From NCBI RefSeq assembly GCF_964204865.1, contig NC_135261.1:11408001-11472000 (forward strand): a stretch of 64,000 bases of DNA. Direction: 5' to 3'. The notes below the pieces were generated by a model. That model made no database searches and had not been told where the DNA came from. It worked only from the letters and a program-made list of their open reading frames with translations. Of this stretch, positions 1 to 10,949 are shown piece after piece (position 1 is the first letter of the stretch; each line of letters starts with the position of its first letter). The stretch comes from Styela clava. Taxonomy: Eukaryota > Chordata > Ascidiacea > Stolidobranchia > Styelidae. Made by a program: the position numbers and the translations under genes.

Positions 1-255
1 AATTACAAAAAAAATATCTCAAAGTCCATATTTTTGAAGGCGCCTAATATGAAACTATCCGCTAGATGTTAGGTAAGCAGTTGAAATATTCTTTTCGGAT
101 TCAGTATTCTCGGAGAATGACAACGTCAATCAATCAATCAATCTATCGAAATATCAACGTTTTGCTTCCAAAGTTTGCATACGTGTATGCAAAATAAATT
201 GTTTGTTCTAACATACGGATATAAGTGCTTCATCGAAAACAAACGTTTTAAATGT
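1..255. repeat. Tail of block B from the preceding array unit
   Basis: This matches 10695-10949, the end of block B in U1, so the window opens inside a repeat unit. It holds the CGTCAATCAATCAATCAATC tract near 126-145 and a GCATACGTGTATGC palindrome near 177. No gene is visible. Confidence 0.85.
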
Positions 256-1334
256 GATATCATTTATACGGATATGACAGCTCTTCATCAAAAATATAAT
301 AATCTTCAAAATTGGTATTTAACTCGACATTTTGTGTTTTTGCCTTGAATGCGATGGAAATTCACTTAAATTATTTAGTACTTTTCAACTTTACCATGTT
401 GAAGTAGGATTCAAATGTTTTGAGAATTCCAAATTCCAAAATAAAATTTTCGACTCCGAGACCTGTGACGAAACGTTATGAAACTGGATATTTCAACTTT
501 ATTGGTGTTGTCTCGACATTAATTCAATCGTTATCTTTTCATTTGGGGGTTGTGGTTGGCGTTAGATATATATAATATATGTTTAAATGCCAGCAATTGA
601 ACAGAACATAAAATTCGTTTTGAAATTAATTGGACTATTCTACACTAATTTCTGCTTTATCATTTTGAAGGTGAAAAAATAGTTCCAACTCCAATACCAC
701 TGACAACGAGTGAAATATTCTTCGTGTGCAAAATTCATGTTCAAATAACTCATATTACAGTGTTCAATCATTATGGCTATTTCAGATACAATGTTGATGC
801 TCATATAATCAGGGAAAATTTTTGATTGATTGACGCTGTCAAGCATGAGAACGTCAATCAATCTATGATTCAAAAGTCGTACATTTTGATTGTTAAAATA
901 ATTGTATGCGTATGCCAATAAGTAAATAATAAAAATAAAGTGTCGTTGAAAAACTGCTATGTTTTTAGTAATGCTCTTCAATTGGATGTAATACCTGTTG
1001 ACTAACTATCTTCAATCCTGAAGTTATATTTATATAAACAATGCGCACTGATGAAGTGAATAGCTATGCCGAGGTGGTATCCCATTAGTTGAAAAATAAT
1101 GTACTTCACAATATAAAGATTAATTAACAATTACCATTTTACTAAATGCACAATGATGGAAGATTTAAATGAAATAAACTGAACTTTCTGTTATAACTAC
1201 GGCATAGCGATTCGAGGCAAACATTTGTTGCGCTTATGACAATTTCAATCATTGTGGTCGAGACAAGAGATCACTAATGTAACATTAAAACCCAAATGAG
1301 CTGGTACTTGAATTTGGAGGGAGGGGAGAAATCC
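256..1334. other. Upstream flank of gene copy 1
   Basis: This is gene-free AT-rich DNA. It contains a perfect 12-bp inverted repeat (GATTGATTGACG at 824-835, CGTCAATCAATC at 852-863) with a 16-nt loop. The flank is nearly unchanged in every unit. A minus-strand frame at 640-981 is open in each copy, but it spans the hairpin and resembles no protein I know, so I do not call it a gene. Confidence 0.6.
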
Positions 1335-1342
1335 TATATATA
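1335..1342 (+). promoter_or_regulatory. TATA box of gene copy 1
   Basis: TATATATA lies 58 bp upstream of the ATG at 1400, just after a purine-rich GGAGGGAGGGGAGAA stretch. The spacing predicts a start site near 1365 and a short 5' leader. The same arrangement occurs in all five complete units. Confidence 0.7.
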
Positions 1343-1399
1343 CAAGCGCACAACAGGGATTTGACAAGTCGTTGTTCAACAACCTGAATAAAGACGATC

Positions 1400-4054
1400 A
1401 TGAAGATTCTATTGTTACTTCTAGGCTGTTTGGCCGTAAGTATTTGATAAATAGTGCCCTTCATGTCTTTTTATCAATTTTGCCAAAATTATAATGTTTA
1501 CAGGTTGCCAATGCCGCTTTATACCAACCAAGTCATTGCGGATATGTTACTTACAATGTCGGGCAATTTTACCGAATCAATTACGGATGTTACAGTTTCC
1601 GAAGCTACTACTGTCCTGCTTGGTTCACAACGAAATATTACTCTAATGTTCTGAAGAGCTATCCAGGAGAGAAATGCACAGAGGATGGATTCGTAGGTAA
1701 TTCAGAATTGTATCTTGATATGTTTTCCTGAATAATTTGAGAAACACACATTTTGAGGGCATGAATTTTTGTATTATAGAGATGACGGTCGACGTTTTTG
1801 AAGCTGAAGTTAAAAAACAATTGAAAGAAGTGGCCGATAAAATATATCTTGATATGCAACAAAAATATGAAGATTGGGATGAAACTGCAACAAATCAAAA
1901 TACCGAGGCAAAGAAAAAGCACGAAGACGCTATCGAGGAATATGCAAAGCAGTATTTGAGGTTTGTATTTCTTCTTACAATTTTTTCTTACGTATTCTTT
2001 TTTTACTCAAATTATTAACATCGTGAATTTTTAGAATTACGGGATTGCAGGAAGAGTCAGAAGAAATGAAGGAGACCAACAAGAAGGCTATTGAAAATTA
2101 TAATACAAAACTAGATTCATTGTTGGAAGAGGCAAAAAAAAATTATAACGATGACATGCAGAAAAGATACGCTTGTGTGCTGGAATATCACGAAAAACTT
2201 GTCGAGAGGTGGGTTACTGTAAGTTTAAATGTCCGTTTACAAGAGAACGAAAATTCGAACCTTTCTTATTTCAGGTCTGTTACATGCTTCACCACTCGTT
2301 TAGCTAAAATAGCAGAATACAAAGAAGCTCTCGAAAAGCGCGTGACAGAGTACGAGACAAAGTATAAATGTGTCATGGAAGCCATCGTGAAACAGAGATC
2401 TGAAGTGTTCCAAAAACTCATATACAGAGCCCATTGTAAGTTTTTTCTATTCTTTCGAATTTTGCACATACTTTTATTCATAATGGAACTTTACATCTAG
2501 GTTCTGAGGATTGGAACGAAGCAGAGGTTAATGCAGTTTTGGAGGCTTTCAAAACTAAAGAAACTCAATCATATCAAACACAGTTGGATGAATACACTAC
2601 GAAGCTAACTGCAGCTATCGCAGAACTTGTGAAAAGCTACGCATGCGCTTATCAGTGCGCTTACGGCGGAACTCTCTGTTTTGGCAGAAGTCAATTTTAC
2701 ACCAATTGGTAATTATAAATAAATGGAAGGTACATAGTATATATCAATATAATTCTACTCCTGGTTTTTTCTTTTAGTCGAAGTATCGGGAAATGGTGGA
2801 CGTACAGAATTACCACCCAAAGAAGTTGCTTCCGTTTCTTGACCTACAAATTCCAATACAGGACAATCCAATACAAGCAACTGAAAAAATGTGAAACCGG
2901 TTAGTGCAATTCCTAAAAATTTTCCACAATTGTCTTTATGTTTCACTGAATTTAATATTTTTATTACTCTTAAGATGAAGTTAATATCACCGAACAAAAA
3001 TTCAAAGAAGACCTTGATACCAAAGCTAAGACAATAATTGAATCTATGAAGAAAACATATGCTGAATGGTTTGCACAAGCAGAAATAACTAATCAGAAGG
3101 CATTGGAGTCTTTCAAAAAGATTGTTGATGAGAGACACGAATGTTTAATAACGTATTATAAAGCAAATTGCTTAGTAAAGTAAGTGTCACAGTGAATAAG
3201 TATATCATAAGATGACATTTGGCACAATTGCTCTTTATATTTCCAGAAACAATTGCATCACAGCAGATAACTTGACTTCCCTAGAAGAATATCAGAAATC
3301 ATTAGACGAACAAAAGAAAGAAGCGATTGCAGAGTATGAAAAAAAGCTTGAGGAGCGCCTTTCTCGCGCTTCCAAGGCATACACTGACATGATTGATTGC
3401 CACGAGCAAAGGATCAATGAGCGAATTGCCAAATATGTTGCACAATATGCATCATGCCTATCTACCAGAAAGACAAAGATCGAAAACTACGAAAAGTGCT
3501 TATCGGAACGGTTTGAAAGAAGACTGAAATGCATTACAGAAAGATTGGAAAAGGTTGGCAGTGTGAAATTTTGTTCAAAAAATATGTATATATATTTATA
3601 TAATTCTTGCAAAAATGTTTAGATTTCCCAACTCAGAATGGAACAGTATTTGAAACTGCTTGAATTTTATATGGGCAAACCACTCGGCAACGAAGCTCAA
3701 GCATTGTACGACGCCTACCAAGCAAAAACGGAGACGGAACTCGCCGATATAGTGACCAAGATTAAAGGAGACTGGGAGAAACATCTAAGTGATCTGAAGG
3801 AGCATTACGCTTGTGGATTCAAATGCACATACTGTGTGCAACTTCGAGAACTCAGGATCCATTATAATTATCGCTGCGTGTTACCCACGTCTTCATCTTA
3901 TTGCTTTGCTTACAAGCAATTCTGGTAAGTCATAGATACGTAATTGAATTGAATCAAATTTTTTCCTGTTTAACATATTCCTATTTTTAGCACGTACAAA
4001 TCCTACCGCATTGTCAAGTATGGCGGATGCTTCAGATATGTCAGATGTGTATAA
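1400..4054 (+). CDS. Secreted Cys-rich coiled-coil-like protein, copy 1 (11 exons, 650 aa)
   Basis: I do not recognise this family. Exons: 1400-1435, 1504-1696, 1780-1960, 2035-2208, 2275-2435, 2501-2708, 2778-2899, 2975-3179, 3247-3553, 3623-3924, 3991-4054. All introns are GT-AG and 65-83 nt long, and the joined exons give one 1953-nt frame ending in TAA. Residues 1-16 (MKILLLLLGCLAVANA) look like a signal peptide. Residues 24-70 form a first Cys/Tyr-rich module; 77-295 are charged and helical with sparse Cys (184, 199, 227, 249); 297-356 are a second Cys/aromatic module; 359-591 a second helical region (Cys 415, 424, 430, 478, 497, 511, 522); 593-649 a third Cys module. No transmembrane segment follows the signal, so secretion is expected. 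The two helical halves are homologous. A fibrous or matrix role is inference only. Confidence 0.85.
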
Positions 4055-4166
4055 ACGCCGGCAACATCAACCGAACGACAAGCGACCATGAAAATATTAT
4101 TCATTTTAGTTTTAGATTAGGCTGATGAATTTATGCCAATTGCATTTACCATCTGATGATATTGAC

Positions 4167-4172
4167 AATAAA
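4167..4172 (+). terminator. Polyadenylation signal of gene copy 1
   Basis: AATAAA lies 113 nt after the stop codon and is conserved at the same place in all units. Confidence 0.65.
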
Positions 4173-4215
4173 TTCTAAGCAAATGCAAATAGAAGTGTTA
4201 AAATGTGGTTAGAGG

Positions 4216-4491
4216 CAATGTTCCCTCTAATTTCTTGTAGTATGTGTGCGCAGAAATTTTGGTATGTGCGCACTTTTTTGGAAATGGCTAATATTTGTGC
4301 AAAAACCAATGAAGAAATTTTGGCGTTCTAACCGGGTAATGGGTGGGCCAACAACAAACTTTCTCAACCTACCAACCGAGAAAATTGTTACATTACATCG
4401 AAATACGTCTGTGCGCAGTAAATCTATGCGTGTGCGCAGCCTCTGAAAGCTGTGTGCGCGCGCACACGCGCACACCTTAGAGGGAACACTG
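4216..4491. mobile_element. 276-bp non-autonomous hAT-like element (hAT1), U1
   Basis: The ends are inverted repeats (CAATGTTCCCTCTAA left; CAGTGTTCCCTCTAA as the complement of the right end). It is flanked by the 8-bp direct repeat GTTAGAGG at 4208-4215 and 4492-4499, the target-site size of hAT transposons. The interior is rich in TGTGCGCA-type motifs, unlike the AT-rich surroundings, and has no transposase. U2 and U5 hold the uninterrupted site with a single GTTAGAGG. Confidence 0.9.
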
Positions 4492-6747
4492 GTTAGAGGC
4501 ATCTGTAGTGACCGGGATTTGAAAGTACGTGTGGATTGAACACTATTTCTATACCTTTACATGTAAAATTGTATTATGTAATAACATCAGTTACATACTT
4601 CGCAAAGCACAAAGCGCATTATTTTTCGACATGCATGCTTCATACTCCGTGTAACCCCCTTTATTTGCGACCCGGTAACGCCAGGGTGCAAATAGTAGAA
4701 AAAGCTGTTGTGTGGAAAATGCATTTCCCAAATCCTTGTTCAAGCACAACCGATTTTTTCAAACTTATCATGAAAATTGTACTTCTAAAAATTGATAACG
4801 CGAGATGAAACCTTGAGCGATGCACAAGAAAACATCAAAATGGGAAATACAGGTCAACTTGTTACGTTCAGGAATGACAAATGTTGGATGAGAAATGGAA
4901 TTATAATGAAAATAATGTCTCTGAACAATCATATTATTGCAAATTCCGCAATTACGAAATATTAATACCATAACGGTAATATTTATGCTCCGGAAAAGAA
5001 AGTTTAAGAATCCTCACGTAAACTTCACAATCTGGTAATAATGACAACATTAAATACAAAAACACCAGTAAAATTCAAATCATGCAAATCTCAGTATTTT
5101 CCGGTAACCGGGGCTTAAATTTGAAATATTCGTTTAAATTCACATATTTGTACAGATAGTTTTGCAATAATTCAAGCATCTTCCAGATAAATTCAATTTT
5201 TAAAGACTTGACGACATTTTTTGTAGAGTTCAAAATTCTACAAATTTTCTTCGAAATATTCGAAAATTTGAGATGTCATCAAAATTATACAATTGCGATA
5301 TATTAGTCTTCTCTTCAACGATACACTCAAATTTTTAGGTAAGGTTCGAAATAATTGATTATTTTATAAATGAATGCAAATTTCACAAAATTGCCAATAT
5401 TCGACCAACAGAAAATTCGGAACATCGATGGATGTTACTACAATTTTCATAGTGCGATGTTTTGTCTTCTATAAACCGCGAATTCTAATTTTTACACTCG
5501 GGATTGGAAAAAATCGATATAATGCGAATATCTTTTGAATATATTTAATTTTTACAAAGTTGACAACACTCAAATCTCAAAAATTGCTGGATATCACAAA
5601 TATATTTTTTACCATAATACCTTCTGACATTGGTCCTCTCTCTATTTAACGCAAAATTCAGGGTCTTGAACTTGGAACCGGAATTCTTTAAATGATGCAA
5701 TTATCTGATAAACATGAGGGCCTTACACAAATATATGGACACGAGAACCGAAACGAAACAATTCACCATCAATTCCCAGAAAACCATGCAATGTGCTTAA
5801 CGAAGCTGTATTTTAAAACAGCTAATGTACGATAACTTACCAGTATGTTTAAAATGTTCGTTCCAATTTGAAAATTTTGTCCGAAATCAGGCAATCCAAT
5901 ACACTGCGCTTTTTAGCCTAAATATGTGGACTCTTTGACTAGTTTGAAGACAGGCAATGATATGCCAATTCATAAATTTTGTCCTAAGTTAGGCAATGTC
6001 ATGCAAATTTAAAATTTTTGTCCGGAATTTTGCAATTCCATTTTTTTGGTTAATGAAATTTATTCCACTACCAGACATTTGATATGCTCGACACTTACGC
6101 TATTAGAACTGAAATCTTCAATATGTTTTCTGTTTATAATACAGTAATAGTTTGTAACGAAACTTTCTTTATGAAAAAGCCTGCGACTTGTTCTTCGCGA
6201 CTTACCGTACCTCGATGAGCAACACATCGCTTAAAAGGCGTGCTATTCCTAATTTTGATCAGGTCATCGTACACGGAAAAAAAATTCCATGAATCCCACA
6301 AAAACTTTGGAAAGGAATAAAAGTTCTAGCCTTCTAGCGAACAATACAATCTTTGACCACTGGAAATTTCAAAGCAATTGTTCCAGTATTTAGAAAGAAA
6401 AATAAAAGATCAGAAGAAAATAACAAGTACAACATAATAACAAAACAACATATTATCACCCTGATAAAACATTAGGTTCAATTTTTTCGAAATTTGGCAG
6501 GAATTTCACTTGAATAGCGAGGGTTCTGAAAACATCAATGCACTTTCATCACCAAAAAATTGTACGACATCTTAACGTCAAAAAACGACAACATAAGGAA
6601 AATCCAGTTTCTAATCAATGTACATGTATTGTTAATATAAAAAATAAAACCAATGCGCAACGGTGAACAATCGAATCACAGTTGAAAATAAGTGAATAGA
6701 GAATTCCTGTTCACCAAATGGTGTAATCCACAGACTCCGTGTTCTTT

Positions 6748-8087
6748 TCAGTTTTTTATAAAAAATGGCATTCTTGCATATTGTACTTTCTTTTTGTACC
6801 ATAATGGTTCATTATAGAGATGGATATTGGCATTAGATGTTAATTCCTTATATAGGTACCAGGTACAAAGTGTATCCTTAATTGTTATAAAATGAAGATT
6901 TTTTATGAAACGAGAGTTATACCATAAATTTCCTTTCAGTAAACAATGTATTTCTATATCACGTAAATAATAAAGTTCAATGGTTTTCCAAATACTCTCT
7001 TTTGACTCATCTATGAGGTGATACAACCATTTCAGTTTTTGAAAAATAAAGGTACTTTCAACGTCTACCATTTCAATTCCACCTTTCATTTTTGGGCCAA
7101 TCAATGTTTTACGTTTGATTCTTTCCCAATTTGAATTCCATAAAAAACGAAATATTAAAGAATTCAGTGATTTAACAAATTTTTTGGGAATAGTAACAGG
7201 TAAAAATGTAAATTGATATGTAAAGAGCGATAGAATTCATGATTTGATTACACATACTTTTCCTAGAATTGTTAAATTTCTCCTACGCCAAATTTGAATA
7301 ATGTTTTGTACTTGCTGCAACATAAACGGTAAGTTAAGTTCATATAGTTGTTTCAAATCAGCCGTAATTGTAATTCTCAATAATTTAAACTCATAAGTCC
7401 AGTTGAGATTGTGATGAATATTTTGTTCAATTATGCCACATTCAGTTCCAATATTCATTGCTTGTGATTTTCAGCATTTGTTTTGCATCCTGATACAGTT
7501 CAGCTGTTCGAAATAAGGTTTCAATGCTTTTAGATGAATCATCAGTGAAGACTATTGTATCATCTGCAGCTAGGGCTATTTTAATTTCGTTTTCTGCAAT
7601 TTTATATCCAGTGATATCTTTATTATTACGAACCATCGTTGCGAAAATTTCTATTACTACAAGGAATAAATACGATGAGATTGGGTCGCCCTGATTAAGC
7701 CCGAATGCTATTAGCGACTGGAACAGGAAACACCATACGACACTATCAAATATCCAATCCAATAATTGTACCAGGTATTTCATTGTATGTTGTATGGTTT
7801 ATTATATCGCAAAGTAATCGTATGTTTTCTCCCATTTGTCTGTTTTGAATAAAACCTCTTTGCTCTTTGTGAATTATATTGTTCATTACTGTTTGGATTT
7901 GTGTCGTGAGAACTTTACTTAAAATTTTGTAATCCGTATTCAATAGCGTAATGGGTCGATAGTTTTTTAAATTATCGGCGTCTTTTCCTTTCTTCAATAT
8001 GAGGGTTATTATTCCATCACATTGAGTTTGGCTCATGTGACCAGTGATACACGCCTGGTTATAACATTTCAGCAGAGAGTCTTTCAA
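6748..8087 (-). mobile_element. Decayed LINE reverse-transcriptase remnant, U1
   Basis: Read on the minus strand, successive frames encode pieces of a non-LTR reverse transcriptase. A piece with the NYRPITLLNTDYKILSKVL motif and GFIQNRQ lies at 7746-8087. A piece with QGDPISSYLF and the AADD catalytic box lies at 7442-7783. Thumb and C-terminal pieces follow at 7237-7458 and 6748-7104. The motifs fit L1/Tx1-type LINEs. Frame changes, a probable internal deletion before QGDP and the missing 5' portion (no endonuclease) make it non-functional. It sits between sequences homologous to block B, which lacks it, so it inserted into the A copy. Confidence 0.85.
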
Positions 8088-8114
8088 ATCTTCCCAAAAG
8101 ACTTTATGTTAATA

Positions 8115-9232
8115 ACGACCAACTCGACTTAATAGCGCAGACATGCGGAGATAATATCATAACAACACAATTACACTTGGATATATAAAACAAGCCCATA
8201 TTTGTCTGTGATGATAGATCGTCCGGAAAAAGAGCGTTGACAATGTAGTCATTTTTTCCAAACTCAGGCTTTTTTGTCGTTGTTTAATTGACCCCCGTGT
8301 CCATAAAATTAGACATTGTCTTCCCTAATATATATACGAATCATGGCAGAGCCCACAAACACTAAGACAGACACCTGGAAATTATACATTGTGAATAAAA
8401 TAGTGTTTGCGTCCCAACGCCGCATCATCTCTTCTCCTTGTTTCGATGCAAGTTTCAATGACTTGCGCCATAAAATACATGCGTATAATGAAAAGAATTG
8501 TTCTATTCACAAAAGTCTAGTAATACTTTTTGGCGTTAGGATATTATACTTGTTGAAGGAGCAACTGGAACGCGTATTTAATTGAAACATTCTACGCAAA
8601 TTGTTGAAATTAACTTTGGTTTGAAGATGAATGGGGTGATTTCCGAGTGCATTTATGCCTGAACACAAGTTTTAACAAATTTTGATGATGGCTGATCTTC
8701 GGTTTTCAATTATCCACTTCTTACAGGATGTAATCACAAACATTGTTTTGCTTACAATTTTTGAGCATCTATTATCTAAACAATGACATGTTTGGTTTGA
8801 TTGACGTTGTCAAACGATATTTGACGCGAGTCAAAAGTCGAGTTGCACATTGGCATATAAAACTTTTCCAGAAATAGAAATATTTATGCATGAGAAGAAT
8901 CCGGGAAATATTGATGATATATAGAAATTTGTTTCGAATTACAAAAATATATCTCAAAATCCATATTTTTAAAGGCGCCCAATATGAAACTGTCCGCTAG
9001 TTGCAGGGGATGTAGTTGAATTATTTTTTGGAGATTCAGTATTCTCGGAGAATGACAACGTCAATCAATCAATCAATCAATCTATCGAAACATCAACATT
9101 TTGCTTCTAAAGTCTGCATACGTGTATGCAAAATAAACTGTTTGCTCTACAATAAAGATATAAGTGTTTCATCGAAAAACAAATGTTTTACTTGTGTTTA
9201 ATATGCATGTGTGATGTTCACACTCTTTGAGG
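8115..9232. repeat. Block A, U1
   Basis: This segment is repeated in diverged form as block B (from 9471). It includes an 80-codon frame from the ATG at 8343 (MAEPTNTK...) to 8585, of unknown meaning. It also has an inverted repeat (GATTGACGTTGTCA at 8799-8812, TGACAACGTCAATC at 9053-9066) and a CAAT-rich tract near 9061-9080. Confidence 0.75.
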
Positions 9233-9355
9233 CAGGGGTAGGCAACCTAAGGCCTGCGGGGCGAGAATCCTGCCCGCGACGTTTCACTGAAATATAGTAA
9301 CAAAACACCCGTTTCGACGATTATATTCTATACGTAACAGAATTTATTGTGAGAC
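9233..9355. mobile_element. Truncated hAT-like element hAT2, left end only, U1
   Basis: It starts with the hAT-type terminal sequence CAGGGGTAGGCAACCT and breaks off after GTGAGAC. It then joins the AATAAAGCAAATC sequence that in U4 lies about 600 bp further on, so one deletion removed the right end and the left arm of block B. Confidence 0.75.
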
Positions 9356-9470
9356 GAGCAAATAAAGCAAATCATAACTATAGCGATTAAAAAAAAAACG
9401 TTACAAACTTGGCGCAAGACTCATTGCTGCTAAAAGGTCGCAAGTATGCAAGTATGCAATTATTTCGCTC

Positions 9471-10949
9471 ACGACCAACTCGACCTAAAAGCGGGGACAA
9501 GCGAAAATGATATTATGACAACACAATTACACTTTGATATATGAATCAAATCCATATTTGCTTGTGATAATAGATCGTCCGTAAAAATGGCGTTGAAAAT
9601 GTAGTTATTTCTTCATAACTTGAACTTTTTTTCGTTGTGAATTGACCCTCGTGTCCATAAAATTGGACATTGCTCTCTTATATATATACGAATCATTGAA
9701 AGGTCTACAATTATTAGAAAGACAACAGTAATTACACATAGTAAATAAAATAACTGATGAAAACCCTTTTTCTTTGAAGGAGATCACAGGTCATGGAAGT
9801 TTAAGGACCGCTGTTAGGATAGGATAGGATTCACATATTTATCCCGGGGGAGAAGAAAGCCGATAAGACGGCTTATCCATATGGCGAACCACGGCCTCTC
9901 GTCCGGTTACCATTCCAAGTCCGGTATGTGATTAGTTATATTGTTTGTTTTTGAAAGCATGGACTTGGTGGTGGAGGAAGCTGTAACCGACCAGCCGTTA
10001 CGTGAACCACCCAGCGACGGCGAGGAGTCCAGCAATCCGCTCGCACATAACCATCCCTGCATGGGATTCGAACCTGCGAACCTACGCAGAGTAATTAGAG
10101 GTGCGGTGGCGAGCGTATTTCTAACGCTTCACCCGTTGAGCCACACCGCCGCGCCTGTTCTAGTTGCTGACGCGCCAACGTCGCATCATCTCTTCTCCTT
10201 GCTTGGATGCAAGTTTCAATGACTTGCGTCAAGACATACGTGTGCATAATGACGAGAATTGTTTTATTCAAGAAAGTCTACAAATAGATTTCGACGATGA
10301 GATTTTATACTTGTAGATAGAGCAACTGCACCGCGTTTTTTATTAAACATTCTTCGCAAATTGTTGAAACTGACTTCGGTTTGAAGATGAATGAAGTGAT
10401 GTTCGAGTGCAATTATGCCTGAACACGAGTTCTAACAAATTTTGATGATGGCTGATTCTCGGTTTTCGATTATCCACTTCTTAAAGGGTGTAATCACAAA
10501 CATTGTTTTGCTTACAATTTGTGAGCATCTATTATCTAAACAAAGACATGTTTGGTTTGATTGACGTTGTTAAACAATATTTGAAGCAATTCAAAAGTCG
10601 ACACACATTAGCATGTTGAACTTCTCCAGAAATAGAAATATTTATGCATGAGCAGAATCCGGAAAATATTGATGAAGTATGGAAATTTCATTCGAATTAC
10701 AAAAAAAATATCTCAAAGTCCATATTTTTGAAGGCGCCTAATATGAAACTATCCGCTAGATGTTAGGTAAGCAGTTGAAATATTCTTTTCGGATTCAGTA
10801 TTCTCGGAGAATGACAACGTCAATCAATCAATCAATCTATCGAAATATCAACGTTTTGCTTCCAAAGTTTGCATACGTGTATGCAAAATAAATTGTTTGT
10901 TCTAACATACGGATATAAGTGCTTCATCGAAAACAAACGTTTTAAATGT
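9471..10949. repeat. Block B, U1 (runs into U2)
   Basis: This is a diverged duplicate of block A (8115-9200) with the same order of landmarks: the ACGACCAACTCGAC start, the TATATATACGAATCAT stretch, the CATCATCTCTTCTCCTTG stretch and the CAATCAATC tract. A SINE interrupts it at 9815-10156. The part equivalent to block A's 80-codon frame is closed by a stop codon. Confidence 0.75.
9815..10156 (-). mobile_element. tRNA-derived SINE, U1
   Basis: On the minus strand the head carries a polymerase III A box (TGGCTCAACGGG, complement of 10132-10143) and a B box (GGTTCGAATCC, complement of 10064-10074). A tRNA-unrelated body follows, with a tail of ATCCT pentamers at 9815-9830. It is at the same site in all five units, so it predates the amplification. 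No clear target duplication was found. Confidence 0.85.

Larger units (their letters stand above)
4055..6747. other. Gene-free 3' flank of gene copy 1
   Basis: Beyond the AATAAA at 4167 and the 276-bp hAT-like element at 4216-4491, I see no gene. A degenerate 37-bp motif containing TTTTGTCC...GGCAAT occurs three times at about 5862-6040. Bases 6481-6690 are homologous to the left arm of block B (compare 41757-42010). Confidence 0.6.

Noticed and set aside
640-981. Minus-strand 113-codon open frame conserved upstream of every gene copy
   Set aside because: It is AT-rich, spans the inverted repeat at 824-863, matches no family I know, and is conserved only because the whole unit is nearly identical.
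2755-3138. Minus-strand 127-codon frame across exons 7 and 8
   Set aside because: It is antisense to spliced coding exons whose frame and splice sites are consistent; it is a shadow.
4227-4502. Overlapping open frames on both strands
   Set aside because: They lie within the non-coding 276-bp hAT-like element and its target duplication.
10064-10143. Possible tRNA gene on the minus strand
   Set aside because: A and B boxes are present, but they head a SINE with a long unrelated body and ATCCT tail; no full cloverleaf was apparent.
9941-10222. 93-codon plus-strand frame repeated in each unit
   Set aside because: It is the complement of the tRNA-derived SINE and includes its pol III boxes.
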